Part shown: in pieces, positions 1 to 10,295 of the stretch
Numbering within the stretch: the stretch's first letter is position 1
Layout: the number at the start of each line of letters is the position of its first letter
Assembly (NCBI GenBank): GCA_016859345.1
Contig: CM029111.1
Location: 18,245,214 to 18,309,213, forward strand
Reading direction: 5' to 3'
Source: Istiophorus platypterus
Taxonomy: Eukaryota > Chordata > Actinopteri > Istiophoriformes > Istiophoridae
Length of the DNA: 64,000 nt
Made by a program: the position numbers and the translations under genes
The notes under the pieces: model-generated
What the model saw: the letters and a program-made list of their open reading frames with translations, nothing else
Told to the model about the DNA's origin: nothing
The model's database searches: none

Positions 1-569
1 TTGGAGAAAAATTAATTCCTGTGGCATTGCCCCAAAAAAAATTTTAGATTTTGCATCTGCGGATCAAATTTTCCAGACCTGGCGTTCATTTCTCTGCCTC
101 GACGGGGATCTAACCCAGGTCGCTGCTGTGAGAATTTAAAAAAATCCATCACAAACTCATTATTTGATGGGTGTGAGGTTCAATGATACACCACAGCTTC
201 TAGTGTTACATATGTCACTCTAGTCAGTTGTCTGCAAAAATGCAGATGTTTCAGGCATCTGTTGACACGGAAAAAACAATTCGGTTTTCTCTAATAAAAA
301 ACGAAAATGGCTTGTGTCATAATGAATACTATAGAAAGTCCATAGCATCATAAACTAGAATTGCTTACTCATGATGTAAGTGTTGTATGTAGTTAAAAAA
401 GAAGGTGGGGGCATTCAAGAGTTAGTAATCTGTGTTTCATAAACAAGATATTTGCACGTTAAAATTAAAATTCTGGGTAAAATAGGGTTACCTTTCTATC
501 CCGATTTCATGTGCGACGCTGAACCCCCCACCCCAAGCTCTAAGTGTCCCTTCCTTGTGCCTGTTGCAG
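1..569 (+). other. Intron or upstream flank of the unidentified 5' gene
   Basis: AT-rich DNA with short A and T runs and no coding signal that I can see. It ends in a pyrimidine-containing tract and a CAG acceptor at 567-569, so it is best read as the intron leading into the exon at 570. The upstream exons lie outside the window. Confidence 0.5.
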
Positions 570-650
570 GATACCACTCAGTGCCAGACGCCAGCCAGGG
601 CATCACCAGCAGCCGACTCTACCACGAGTTCGCCGTGCCTCAGCACCCAG
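570..650 (+). CDS. Internal exon of an unidentified gene (partial)
   Basis: This is an 81-nt exon bounded by a CAG acceptor and a CAG|GTAGG donor. It is entered and left in phase 1. In the chosen frame third positions are strongly G/C (mostly C), while the other two frames have less coding-like composition. The 26 complete codons read YHSVPDASQG, then ITSSRLYHEF, then AVPQHP. I do not recognise the protein: no catalytic motif or membrane segment is visible, and the segment looks like part of a polar cytoplasmic tail. Both possible following exons (1064 and 2963) continue the frame, which supports a real exon. The upstream part of the gene is missing from the window. Confidence 0.6.
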
Positions 651-1063
651 GTAGGAAACACGGCCGGGACCTGGGGCGGGGGGACGGGACCCGGGGGCAA
701 CGGCCAGGACCCAGGGTGGCCAAGTCATTTGGGCGACTGATACTGACTTCGTTAACCCTTAAAATGATCTTTTGCTTTTTAAAATTTTTTAAATTTTTTG
801 ACGAATTCATTGTATTTATTTTTTTTGATTTAACGGAAGATCTCGAAGTATAATTCTAGGATTGAACCTCAGAAAGGAAAACAAAGGAACCCTGTAGTGT
901 GCAGGAAGGTGGACTCCCCACTAGTTGTCACAGATGGTGCACATAACTGGACTCGCTCACTTAACGCATGCTACTCACACACACACAAACATACGCCAGT
1001 AGAGCGATTCCAATAATAATAAACTTTCTTGTTGTTGTTGTGTTTTCTTCTACCTCTTTCTAG

Positions 1064-1108
1064 GACTCCTCTTGCACACCAGAGGTGGCATTGCCGGGAA
1101 GCGCGAGC
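1064..1108 (+). CDS. Optional 45-nt cassette exon of the unidentified gene
   Basis: A strong pyrimidine-rich acceptor (TTCTTCTACCTCTTTCTAG) and a GC|GTGAGT donor bound 45 nt with no stop in the continuing frame. The exon adds residues LLLHTRGGIAGKRE after a split Gly codon. Its length is a multiple of three and it is flanked by phase-1 introns, so it can be included or skipped without shifting the frame; skipping changes the downstream split codon from His to Asp. The inserted peptide is basic at its end (GKRE). No function can be assigned. RNA evidence is needed to tell constitutive from alternative use. Confidence 0.5.
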
Positions 1109-1951
1109 GTGAGTTGGAACGTGAAGGCCTGGGGGATGAGGAACCGGTGTCCTGCTCCGTACACAAGATGCAGAGGCACAGCGCAGAGGTCGGCCTCGCT
1201 TTGCATCATGTAGCACCCACTCTCTTTTACATGATCTGGGTTTTAGCAGCCAGCAAGTGGCTGATACCAGCCCTGTTTCTTCTCTTTTAGTGTCAAGTAG
1301 ACTGCTAATATACTGTATATGGAGATAAACACTCAGTTGCCACTTTATCATGAATTCTACACTGAAACGAATCCAGTCCCGCAACAAATCCTCTTTCATG
1401 AAGGTTATATTGCTCGTTTTTTGTTGAAATCGTTTGAGTAAGCTGTTGACTCAACATGTTGGTCGTTAGTGTCACTTAACCTGCCCACACTGATATAAAT
1501 GAGCAAATTACTAAGGGGGGGGACTAGAAGAGCAGAGACAAGTGTTGTCCAACAACGCACACCGGACCTCTGAGGAAAAAAAGTCCAAAACTATAGTAAA
1601 TGATATGGATAAAGGGTTCTTTCCTGAAAATGGGTCCCATTTGATTTTGTGCAATCTTCCCAGTGAGCAATCGCAAGACGAAAACAAAGTTATTTCAGCA
1701 TCATTGTGATGACGTACTTGCTGCCTGGGTCTTGGCATTAACAGATCCTCAAGTGACTTCACTGAAAATTCACTTTCTTAGGAAATATATCAATAATTAT
1801 TTTAGAATTCCATACCCTGTGGGTTGTTGAATGGTGGGTGGGATAAAAACCAGATTTAAAAACTGCTGTTATTCCAAAGAGGGGGGGTGAGACGGTAGCA
1901 TGTCTCACAGCTCCATGATACAAATCAGCCCACAGTGGCACATGTCATCAA

Positions 1952-1953
<2 letters not shown>

Positions 1954-2015
<62 letters not shown>

Positions 2016-2028
2016 GCGTGTGCGCGCG
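1954..2028. repeat. (GT)n microsatellite with GC-rich end
   Basis: An uninterrupted GT run grading into CGTGTGCGCGCG. It lies in an intron of the unidentified gene and drives spurious open frames on both strands. Confidence 0.97.
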
Positions 2029-2540
2029 AGAGAGAAAGAGAAAGTGCTAACACAACACACAATTCGGATGTAGGTGTCATGATGCTGCCTGTGTACGTTA
2101 CCCTTTACACTCGGAATGAATAATACATAATTGTAATTGTTATCATCATCATCACACACTCGCCCACAGCACACTTGATGACAGACGTTTGTCCTCCAGG
2201 TGGCCTCCGACCAGGCATTCGTCCAACGGGGAGAGGCCGTGGCTTGTATGCATCCCTGCTGCTGCAGCAGAGTAAATATTTTTCATCGCCATCCCCATAA
2301 ATACTCCCCCATCTCTTGGCAACCGGAGTTGCCTGTGTAAATGCCAAGCTTGTTAGGAATTAGCTGTGGTCACTAATAAAAAACAAAACAGATGTTTGTG
2401 TCTAGGACGCAGACTATGCAAAGCGGTGGCCTCGAGGAAGCGACGTAAAAACCGCCGGGGGGGGGGGGGTACAGCTCGCTTTAAATTCACTCTTTAAATT
2501 CACTTTTCTTTTCTTTTTTTCTTTTTTTTCTTTTTTTTTT

Positions 2541-2898
2541 CTTTTAATGCTGTGAAAATCTGTGCAACAACCAAAACGTGTTTTTGGTTGATGTTGGAGA
2601 GAGAGGGTAAGCAGAGGTAAAGGTAGCAGCTGTCTAAACGAACAAAAAAACAAAACACGAGGACGGAGAACTCGGGCAGTCGGTTGAAATCTCCTTTCAG
2701 AGGCTTCTTGGTTTTTTTTCTAAGGTTTCTAGTATAAGAAAAAAAAACAACCAAAAATGTTGTTAAACAAAAAAGGAAGGAAGGAAAACTAGTCGAGTCT
2801 TGAGTCGACACAATAAAATGAAGGCGACGGCCTCTGGTCCAAATGAGCCTAATTCTGACAGCAGACATTCCTGGGAGTCGCGCCCCCACCTAATGAAG
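2541..2898 (+). repeat. Duplicated block, copy A
   Basis: A roughly 350-bp block starting CTTTTAATGCTGTGAAAATC recurs in direct orientation at 4973-5317 with small indels and scattered substitutions. This copy lies in the intron just before the probable terminal exon at 2963. It includes a GGAAGGAAGGAAAA tract and the palindrome-like GTCGAGTCTTGAGTCGAC. It has no coding signature that I can see. Confidence 0.85.
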
Positions 2899-2962
2899 AA
2901 CTTTCGTGAATGATAAACCTTTTCTTTCCCTTTTTCTCTTCCATGTGGCTGTTTTCCCACAG

Positions 2963-3138
2963 ACGACCTAGAGACGGCAGAAAGGAGCCGGGTCCGTCAG
3001 ACCCGTGAGTCACCGTCCAGGAAGTGGAGAGAGCGATCGGAATCCGACCTGTCCTCAAAGGAAAAGTGCAGCTCCGGACTCAACCTCCTCCTCCTCCTCA
3101 AACAACCACAAAAACGCTCTGTTTACTGTGACAGATGA
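2963..3138 (+). CDS. Probable terminal coding exon of the unidentified gene
   Basis: The acceptor TTTTCCCACAG ends at 2962. In the frame passed on from 570-650 or 1064-1108 the exon reads 57 complete codons to a TGA at 3136-3138. The peptide starts DLETAERSRVRQTRESPSRK and continues as a charged, Ser/Arg/Lys/Glu-rich tail, then a five-Leu run and QKRSVYCDR. It resembles a phosphorylatable, disordered cytoplasmic C-terminus, but that is inference. An internal GTGAGT at 3005 could act as a donor and shorten the exon to 42 nt (also a multiple of three), in which case the true C-terminus would lie elsewhere. The gene remains unidentified. Confidence 0.45.
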
Positions 3139-3698
3139 TTCCCCACCCCCCCACCCCCACATCCCTCCAAGAATGTGGGTGTAAACAAAATGGTGAAAAT
3201 GTGACATCCAGCTCTTGACAGTATTTATAGAAACAGCAAAGCCCCTTGACCTCTTGACCCCTCCGACAGGTCCGGCAACCTCAGAGGGGAAAAACAAAAA
3301 AAACAAAAAAAAAATGCCTCCAACTTATGGCTCAAAAAAATTTATTATAAAAAAAAAAAGGAAATAAATAAAAATAAAAAAACTACATTATTGTCTTAAA
3401 AACTGCCGCCACCAGCCAGTTTATATACTATACAAACACTGATGCAGCTTTAAATGTAAGTAATGGAATATTATGGGTTTTAGGGGTTTTTGTTGTTTTT
3501 TGTTTTTTTGTTTTTTTTTTTTTTTTTTAAAGCTGCAGAATACTCCACCAGATATAAAACTAAGCTAATTACGTCAGGGGTTTACAGGGGATTCCTTTTG
3601 TACGTAGACTAAAGCTTTTGTATTATTTAGGTCCTGATGTGCTACATCTCATTTTATTGACCAGGAAACTGTCAGCAACACACAAGCCAACCGGTCAG

Positions 3699-3711
3699 TC
3701 TCTCTCTCCCT

Positions 3712-3782
<71 letters not shown>

Positions 3783-3811
3783 CTCTCTCTGTCTCTCTCT
3801 CTCTCTCTCTC
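3699..3811. repeat. (CT)n microsatellite
   Basis: A CT-dominated tract of about 113 bp with CCCT and GTCT interruptions. Confidence 0.97.
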
Positions 3812-4750
3812 GTATGTTTTGTCTCAAACTATAACTAAACATCGGCACCGGAAGGTGTATCTTTAAAATTGTGAGCGCCTGCAGCTGCCCGGTTGGCGTG
3901 TGCGATCACTCGACCTGTATCGGCAGCTAAAAACAGTGATTCGTGTAGTTACTCTTTATTTGTTTAGATTCTGGGGGGTTTTATTTTTTGTTTTTACGGA
4001 CGGCATTTATGACGTACACTTGGTGCATCTCAGAGCTAAATGAATACGTGCTTTAACACAAAAAAAACCCATCAGACCTGTTTCAGTTGTAGGTCTTTTT
4101 AAGAAAAAAACAAAAAAAAACAAACAAAAAATTGTTTACAGCATGTTTGGTGTATATATTGTGTGGTCAGGTCGCTCCGGCTGTAAAGCTGCCCTTTTTT
4201 TTTTTTTTTCCCTAAGAATTATGACGTCATGGACACGAGGGCTTTTGATGCGTGGCGTTTTCCACGTCCGTTCCTCCTGGGAAGCACCACGGCGTCTATG
4301 AGGTCATCGGGGGTGGACCAACGTGGCTTACAGAATCGAAAAATTCCTTTCAATGGAACTGTCGACGAAGCGTATTTCCTCTGAGGGTTGTTTTTTCGTC
4401 TCTTTAGGTATACTTCATGTCTTGTATTTTAAAAAAAAATAATGATAATAATAATTGGAAAAAAAAAAATCCAGATACTGAGGAGATTGAAAAATTCTCA
4501 CGACTCCGTCAGACATGAGCAGGCTCTGTTGTGTGTTGTTATTGAGAATTATAGGCGTTTTTTTTGTTTTTGTTTTGGGGTTTTTTGGGTTTTTTTTCCA
4601 TAAACCATCTCCGGTTTCGAGTGTCGATTTCGTCATCCTGGCATCAACTCATGGTTTGGGACCCAGCTCGCAGCTGTCAACCTCCTCCCATATGTTTGCT
4701 TAAACTCAAACTTCAACTCGAAAGTTGGTCACATTTTCACCTCTCTGTTT

Positions 4751-4755
<5 letters not shown>

Positions 4756-4794
<39 letters not shown>
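4756..4794. repeat. (CA)n microsatellite
   Basis: A pure CA run followed by A-rich CAACAAAAACAC sequence. Confidence 0.96.
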
Positions 4795-4799
<5 letters not shown>

Positions 4800-4972
4800 C
4801 CAACAAAAACACACACACAACAAAAACAAACAAACATTTACTTAAAACGTTCTCTTAAAAAAGTCTCAAAAAAAATTCTCAAAACCAGATTATACCCACA
4901 GAGTCGCTCTGCATCTCTGAGGACTTCTGAAAAATTGTTTTTTTTAACTTTTAACATTTTTCCTTTTTTTTT

Positions 4973-5317
4973 CTTTTAATGCTGTGAAAATCTGTGCAAC
5001 AACCAAAACGTGTTTTTGGTTGATGTTGGAGAGAGAGGGGTCAAAGGTAGCAGCTGTCTAAACACGAGGACGGAGAACTCGGGCAGTCGGTTGACATCTC
5101 CTCTCAGAGGCCTCTCGGTTTTTTTTCTAAGGTTTCTAGTATAAGAAAAAAAAACAACCAAAAATGTTGTTAAACAAAAAAAGGAAGGAAGGAAAACAAG
5201 TCGAGTCTTGAGTCGACACAATAAAATGAAGGCGACGGCCTCTGGTCCAAATGAGCCTAATTCTGACAGCAGAACAGAAACGGACATTCCTGGGAGTCGT
5301 GCCCCCACCTGATGAAG
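4973..5317 (+). repeat. Duplicated block, copy B
   Basis: This is the second copy of the block at 2541-2898, lying 2.4 kb downstream in the same orientation. It differs by a short deletion around 5040, an inserted ACAGAAACG near 5272-5283 and point changes. Similarity stops at about GATGAAG on the right. The copies are close enough to suggest a relatively recent local duplication. Confidence 0.85.
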
Positions 5318-6450
5318 GATTTCCTACTGCTGCGCGAGGAGCCGAGACCACCGGAGACGTTCGCCATTCCGGCAGCTCGTGAGAACAAGAGAACTTACGA
5401 CCCCCCCCCCCCCAAATTAAACCCAGCAGATGTTAATACCCTTCACAAACACACACACATTCGTAATGATTAGACGGCAGAGAACAGACTTTGGTTGCTG
5501 TTTTTGTGGTAAAAGTAACAGCGCAATTTCGCTCTAGAAAATCACAATCTTCCACTGATGAACCGCCTGATCAAAATTAGCCGATTCTGAAACTTCTGTG
5601 TTTGGAGCCGAATTGAGGACCAGAAATGTTTTTTTGTTTGTTTTTTCGTGGCAAACAGAGCAAGAACGTTGTGTCACATGCTGTTATTGCCGCTCGGTGG
5701 CTGTTGGCTCACACTGTACAGTGCTGCGGCTCCTATAGACCCTATAGGATCGTAGCCAGGCGAAAGCACTCGGAAGGGAGAAAATCGAAAACTTGTCCCG
5801 AGAAATTAAAGAAAAAAAATTTGGGCTCCCGGTGACCCCCACCTCTCACTCTCGCGCCCTCACACACACACACACACACAGCAGAAACCAAAAAGAGCGA
5901 GTCGATCCTGGAACGATAACGGACACGGTCTCGGTGCAGTAAAACCCTGTAGATGGCTGAAAAGAATAAAGTGGTTTCAGCGGCGTCGCGACGACCCACA
6001 TCTGTACAGTATTCGATGTTTGTCCGTCTGCGACCGCACGGCCCTCGGCTTCAGGAGTAATGGGGGGGGGGGTATTGTAGAGTCTCTGCATTATAATTAG
6101 GTATATTCCCAAAAGGATTTGAACATTTGCTAGTTTTTTTTTTATTCGCTTTTATCATCATGGGAAAAAAGAACAAGTTGAAAAAAGTTTTTATTCTCGC
6201 TTTATTTTATTTTATTTTTTGTTAATTTTCTTCTGTTTCCTTCGGCGACATGAAGGTGGAAACAGACGCCATCCATCATCTCTGTAATAACTATTGTGCT
6301 ATTTGTCTTTCCTTGTGCTGTAAAAGGCTTTTTTTGTTCTTATTTTTTTTTCTCCTTGTGCTTGATCAAGTTCATGACAGGAAATTAAAATTGTTACAAC
6401 TTGACACCGTTTTTCATTTTCGTTATTTTATTCTTTTGACCATTGACTGA

Positions 6451-7396
6451 AAACATTTAAAACTGCACGTTGAGGGTGAACTGGAATTCTTGCCGGTATT
6501 GTTTGTTTTTTTTTTTGTTTTTTTTTAACATGCTGTCTGACTGAGACGTGTCAAACAATTCATGTGACTTAACAACCAAGCCTCCGTAACCATCGGAAAT
6601 CCTGCCCCCAGCCCGCCGCTCCCAGGCTGCAGGTTCTTTCTAGCTGATTGCACAAGTTAAAACCTGTGTTTTCTCCAAATTGAGCGTGTGGGACCAAGGA
6701 AGATCTCCGATCTGGACTAAGACGGAGGCGGCTCTTGAACGGGCCTTTTCCGCGGACGTCACCTGCGCCACTGGCTCGATGTTTGGCAGGTCGTGATGTG
6801 TTCGATTTAATCTGTTCACAAATAGAAGTGTTAGCAAAAAAAAAAAGAAAGTAGTTGTGGTGTAACGGGAAGTTGTTGTCGCTCCTCGGAGGTCGGCAGC
6901 TGGGTGCAGTGGCTTGAAATGCCAAACTGGGTTGTTGTTTTTTTTATATCTATACACTGATGGATCAAAGTCATGAAAAAATAAGTAAATCCCATGGACA
7001 TTGACTTTTTTCGCCCCAACATATGTGAACAATTTGACTCTCTTTGATACAGCTCCTACAAATTAAGTTGTACTTGATCAAAACCACTGGGGAAATCACC
7101 TTTTTTCGAGCACTTGTTCAAAGAAAAGACCTGATATGTGGACTCTGGAAAACGGAAGTGCACCCTTGGCCTCAGTAGCAGGTATTTCCCCCCAAATAAG
7201 CAGAAAAAACGGCTTGTCGTCATTTTGCATAAATGTCTGACCGTCTGTGACACTGTCCTGCTGAAGTTCAAGGGAAACTGTCATTTCATAAGATGTTTGA
7301 GTTTTTTTCGCATTCTCGTTTATTTTAATCGCTCGCATTTTATTCCAAAAGGCCCGATCTTTGCCTTCCGGTGGGAAACTCTAGTCTTAAGGCCAC
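6451..7396. other. Intergenic, no feature recognised
   Basis: Unique-looking sequence with no splice-bounded open frame, RNA gene or clear regulatory signature that I can support. Short open frames on both strands lack homology to anything I recognise. Confidence 0.5.
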
Positions 7397-7787
7397 TTTT
7401 TGCTTCTGTGTCGAACCTACTACGTAGCCTGACATGCACATGCCAAAAAAAAAAAAAGCCTTTGATTGGTCGGCTCGGGGGCGACGCATTTCCAGCTTCT
7501 CTTTCTTCACTGGCGTCGTTCAGACCATCTCTTCCGACGTCCTCCTTCGTTTCTGCGTCGCAGTAAATTCAGGAAAAACCAAAACTGCTGTTCAATGTCC
7601 ATCAGCTCGACTCTGTCGAGATCTGCTCGGTTTCAGCCGACGTGGTTTCGAAGTGACGCCGACAAACTGGCTGAAAACAGCGGTGAAGAAACTCAGCACG
7701 CTGGCGTATAAACACCACTGCCAGCTAGAGGTTTGATGATGTATAAGTATAAATGCTCACAACGGCGTAGGACAGTGCAGTGGACAA
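7397..7787 (+). mobile_element. MITE-like element, copy 1
   Basis: First of five related copies in the window. The left end reads TTTTGCTTCTGTGTCGAACC and CCTGACATGCAC follows. The middle carries AAAACTGCTGTTCAA and GAGATCTGCTCGGTTTCAG. The right part carries GTATAAATGCTCACAACGGC and GTAGGACAGTG. The fuller copies end in GACGCAGAAGCATAAAT, the reverse complement of the left-end TTTATGCTTCTGCGTC-type sequence, so the family has imperfect terminal inverted repeats and no coding capacity. I suspect a PIF/Harbinger-type non-autonomous DNA transposon, but the superfamily is inference. Confidence 0.7.
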
Positions 7788-10000
7788 TGGAACATTCTGG
7801 TGGTCTTTTTTTTAAATCCATCCACGGGCATCCACACCCTCTTCATCCGACTCAGAGAGATCATTGGATCCTGGCCCGATGTCACCGCACATTATAACCA
7901 AGGGAACACCAGAACCCAGATTGTCAGAGGTTTAAATAAGACGGGTTCAACCCCCTGTGCTCCTTAAGGAGGTTCTGATCATTGGCGCCTTATCACGAGC
8001 ACCTAGTTCTAAAATTTATAGATTTGAAGGCGATGATAAATGTGGGGGTTTCTCTTTCTTTTTCCATGTGACTGATCTGTGGGGGGTTTTTTTGTTTTTG
8101 TTTTTTTATTCAAATTATTAAACTTTAAAAATGTCAATACAAATTGTTAGGTTCGTGTGTCATTTGTTTGAGTACATCTCCCTTTTTTATTTAACTAGAG
8201 GGTAAAGTCAATGTTTCACAAGACTGTACAAACCCGTCCCGGTATAGCAAAAACCGACCGAACCTTCTGGCAGTAAACACACATCCTCACCGTTGTCACA
8301 ATGATAGCACCGATAGCAATGCAACCACACAAACACACACAAACGAAACCTAAACAACAACTCCCACTGTTAGCTTAGCAGCAACGGATTTGTTTGGGGG
8401 GGGTCAAGAGATGCAAAGCACATGGCAGCTCGGACCAGCGAAGCCACTGACAAAGGCAGCTGTTAATTCAGAAGCAGCTGAAGCCTATTTTGCGGTGCAG
8501 GGACGTCCATCTTGGGCAGATTTACTATTTACCCTGAGCACACTTTGTCAATACTGTGGAACCAGATAATTGATTTGGGTTTTTTGTCTGTTTTTTTGTG
8601 ATCCTTGTGAATTAGTTTGTCGACTCCGAGTGCATATTCGTCATCTAATTTGGAGCTCGAAACACATCTGATGGCGAGAGGGTGATCCGCCACTCTGGCC
8701 GATGACCCGGGGTGGGTGCGCTGGGTGAACGGGGGAAGTAAGGGAGCTCCCCCTGTATATTTATCACCGTGGGACGGGATCTGCTCGAGGTCGAGACCGT
8801 CGGCTTCGCGGTTGTGTCACCCTGGTCCACGAGGCATGGCCGCTCTGTGTCAGTGTGGTGACGTCGGCAGCAGCTGCAAAATGCACGTCCGTTGACCCCA
8901 CAGGGGCAAAGTCGCCGCTGGTATTTTGCAGTGGCATTCAACATCTCCCTAATGTTTTAATTTATGCAGTGTGGCGAAACTACTGAATTTGCATGGTAGG
9001 CTCCCATAGGCGAGGTTGTCGTTACATGTCTCGCAATATAGCAGAGACGAGATGGATCAGGTATCAGCGGATGATCTCCAAGGAGATAATCCGTCTGAGG
9101 CATGTTGGGGGCCGCATTGTGCCCAAGGCAGGAAAGTGGAGCTGAGGTGTAATCCCCTGCAGCACAGTGAGAGTAATTCCAGATTGAGACCGGAATGATG
9201 CAACTCTACCTCAGTTATTGCTCATGTTCATCGTGGAGGAGTCTTCAAACGATGAAAAAAAATGTGCTTTTGCATTCAGATCATTTGCTTAAAGAAAAAA
9301 ATGAAGTTTTAATGTCTAAATATTAAAATACTCAAATACAGATAAAAAAAAGTCCTGCTTTTTATAAAAGTATTAACAACAAAATGCTCGTGAGGTATCA
9401 GTTTTATATTATTTTATCATCAAATCATTATTCTGCACATGGTACCTTAATATTGCAGTTGGTCGCTGTGTGTGTACCTACTATATCTATGTGAAGTAAC
9501 CTACAGTGTTCTGTACCAGTCCCAGCATTCCCGGCTCTCTTGCTCGCTCTCTTCCACTACCCTGCACTGTTTGATTTCCTTGCTGACATTCTATAGTTTG
9601 AACGTTGAGCGTTAAATGTCACAGTTTTATTGTTATTTTTAACGTGTATTTATTTACGCATCTCCTTTCCCTCATCCACCCGTTCGTTTGCGTTAGGTCC
9701 CTGAAAATAGTTCTTGTAACCATCAGCACATAAATCGCCACTAAAAACAGCATTAACCACGTCATAAAAAATAAAAACAAAAAAAAACAAGGGAGCTATG
9801 GCATCGTTAACAATAATAAATAGATAAGTTAGGGACAGGTAAGGTTAATAATGCATTTGGAAACTCAGGTGAGTCATGTATCGGTGCCTGACTAAGTAAG
9901 TAACCCCATGTAGGCTGGGAACAGTTATTTATCTATGTATTTATCGTCTTTATTAAAAAGATTTTTACTTTCCATCAGGGACAGTTCAGTACCTGTTCAG
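7788..10000. other. Intergenic; GC-richer block at about 8640-9200
   Basis: Mostly AT-rich. The stretch 8640-9200 is more GC-rich, low in homopolymers and contains CpG dinucleotides, unlike its surroundings. An open frame of 99 codons on the minus strand (8944 to 8645) resembles no protein I know and has no splice context. The block could be conserved non-coding sequence or a remnant exon; nothing in it decides. Confidence 0.35.
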
Positions 10001-10084
10001 TCCGCTGTTTCAGTGGCGCTCCGGTCTCCAGGTGACCAAACAACAACTAAATGCCGCGGCCTGCTTTTCCATGCGTGTGGGCGT

Positions 10085-10295
10085 GGAAAACTCCCCACCT
10101 GCTCTAGTTATGATTGGAGCTGCTGCCCCGGTTCAAGGACGAGGGACCAAACGGTGCAACAACACAGCACCAGCAGGGGAATCCAGTTTCCATGTGCATT
10201 GTGAGGCCATCTTTTGTTTTTAGCTTTCCCGCCCTCTCATAGCCCCCCACCCACCGCCCCCTTTAGTTATGCACTGTCTCCCACAGGGAATTTCA
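10085..10295 (+). promoter_or_regulatory. Cluster of three NF-kB-like motifs, about 2.5 kb upstream of the IL-17-like gene
   Basis: GGAAAACTCCCC (10085-10096, an imperfect reverse-orientation kB-like site), GGGGAATCC (10177-10185) and GGGAATTTCA (10286-10295, one mismatch to GGGRNWYYCC) lie within about 210 bp. The surrounding DNA is GC-richer than the neighbours. Such sites occur by chance, so this is only a candidate enhancer of the cytokine gene. Confidence 0.2.

Larger units (their letters stand above)
3139..6450 (+). other. Likely 3' UTR and flank of the unidentified gene
   Basis: After the stop at 3136 the sequence becomes AT-rich with many T and A homopolymers, a CT microsatellite, a CA microsatellite and duplicate block B. 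Several AATAAA or ATTAAA candidates exist, including the AAATAAATAAAAATAAAA cluster near 3362-3380 and ATTAAA near 6385. Which poly(A) site is used cannot be told from sequence. No further coding exon was recognised. Confidence 0.35.

Noticed and set aside
8645..8944. 99-codon minus-strand frame with several Cys and Arg residues
   Set aside because: No family resemblance, no splice sites and no promoter; length is compatible with chance in GC-richer DNA.
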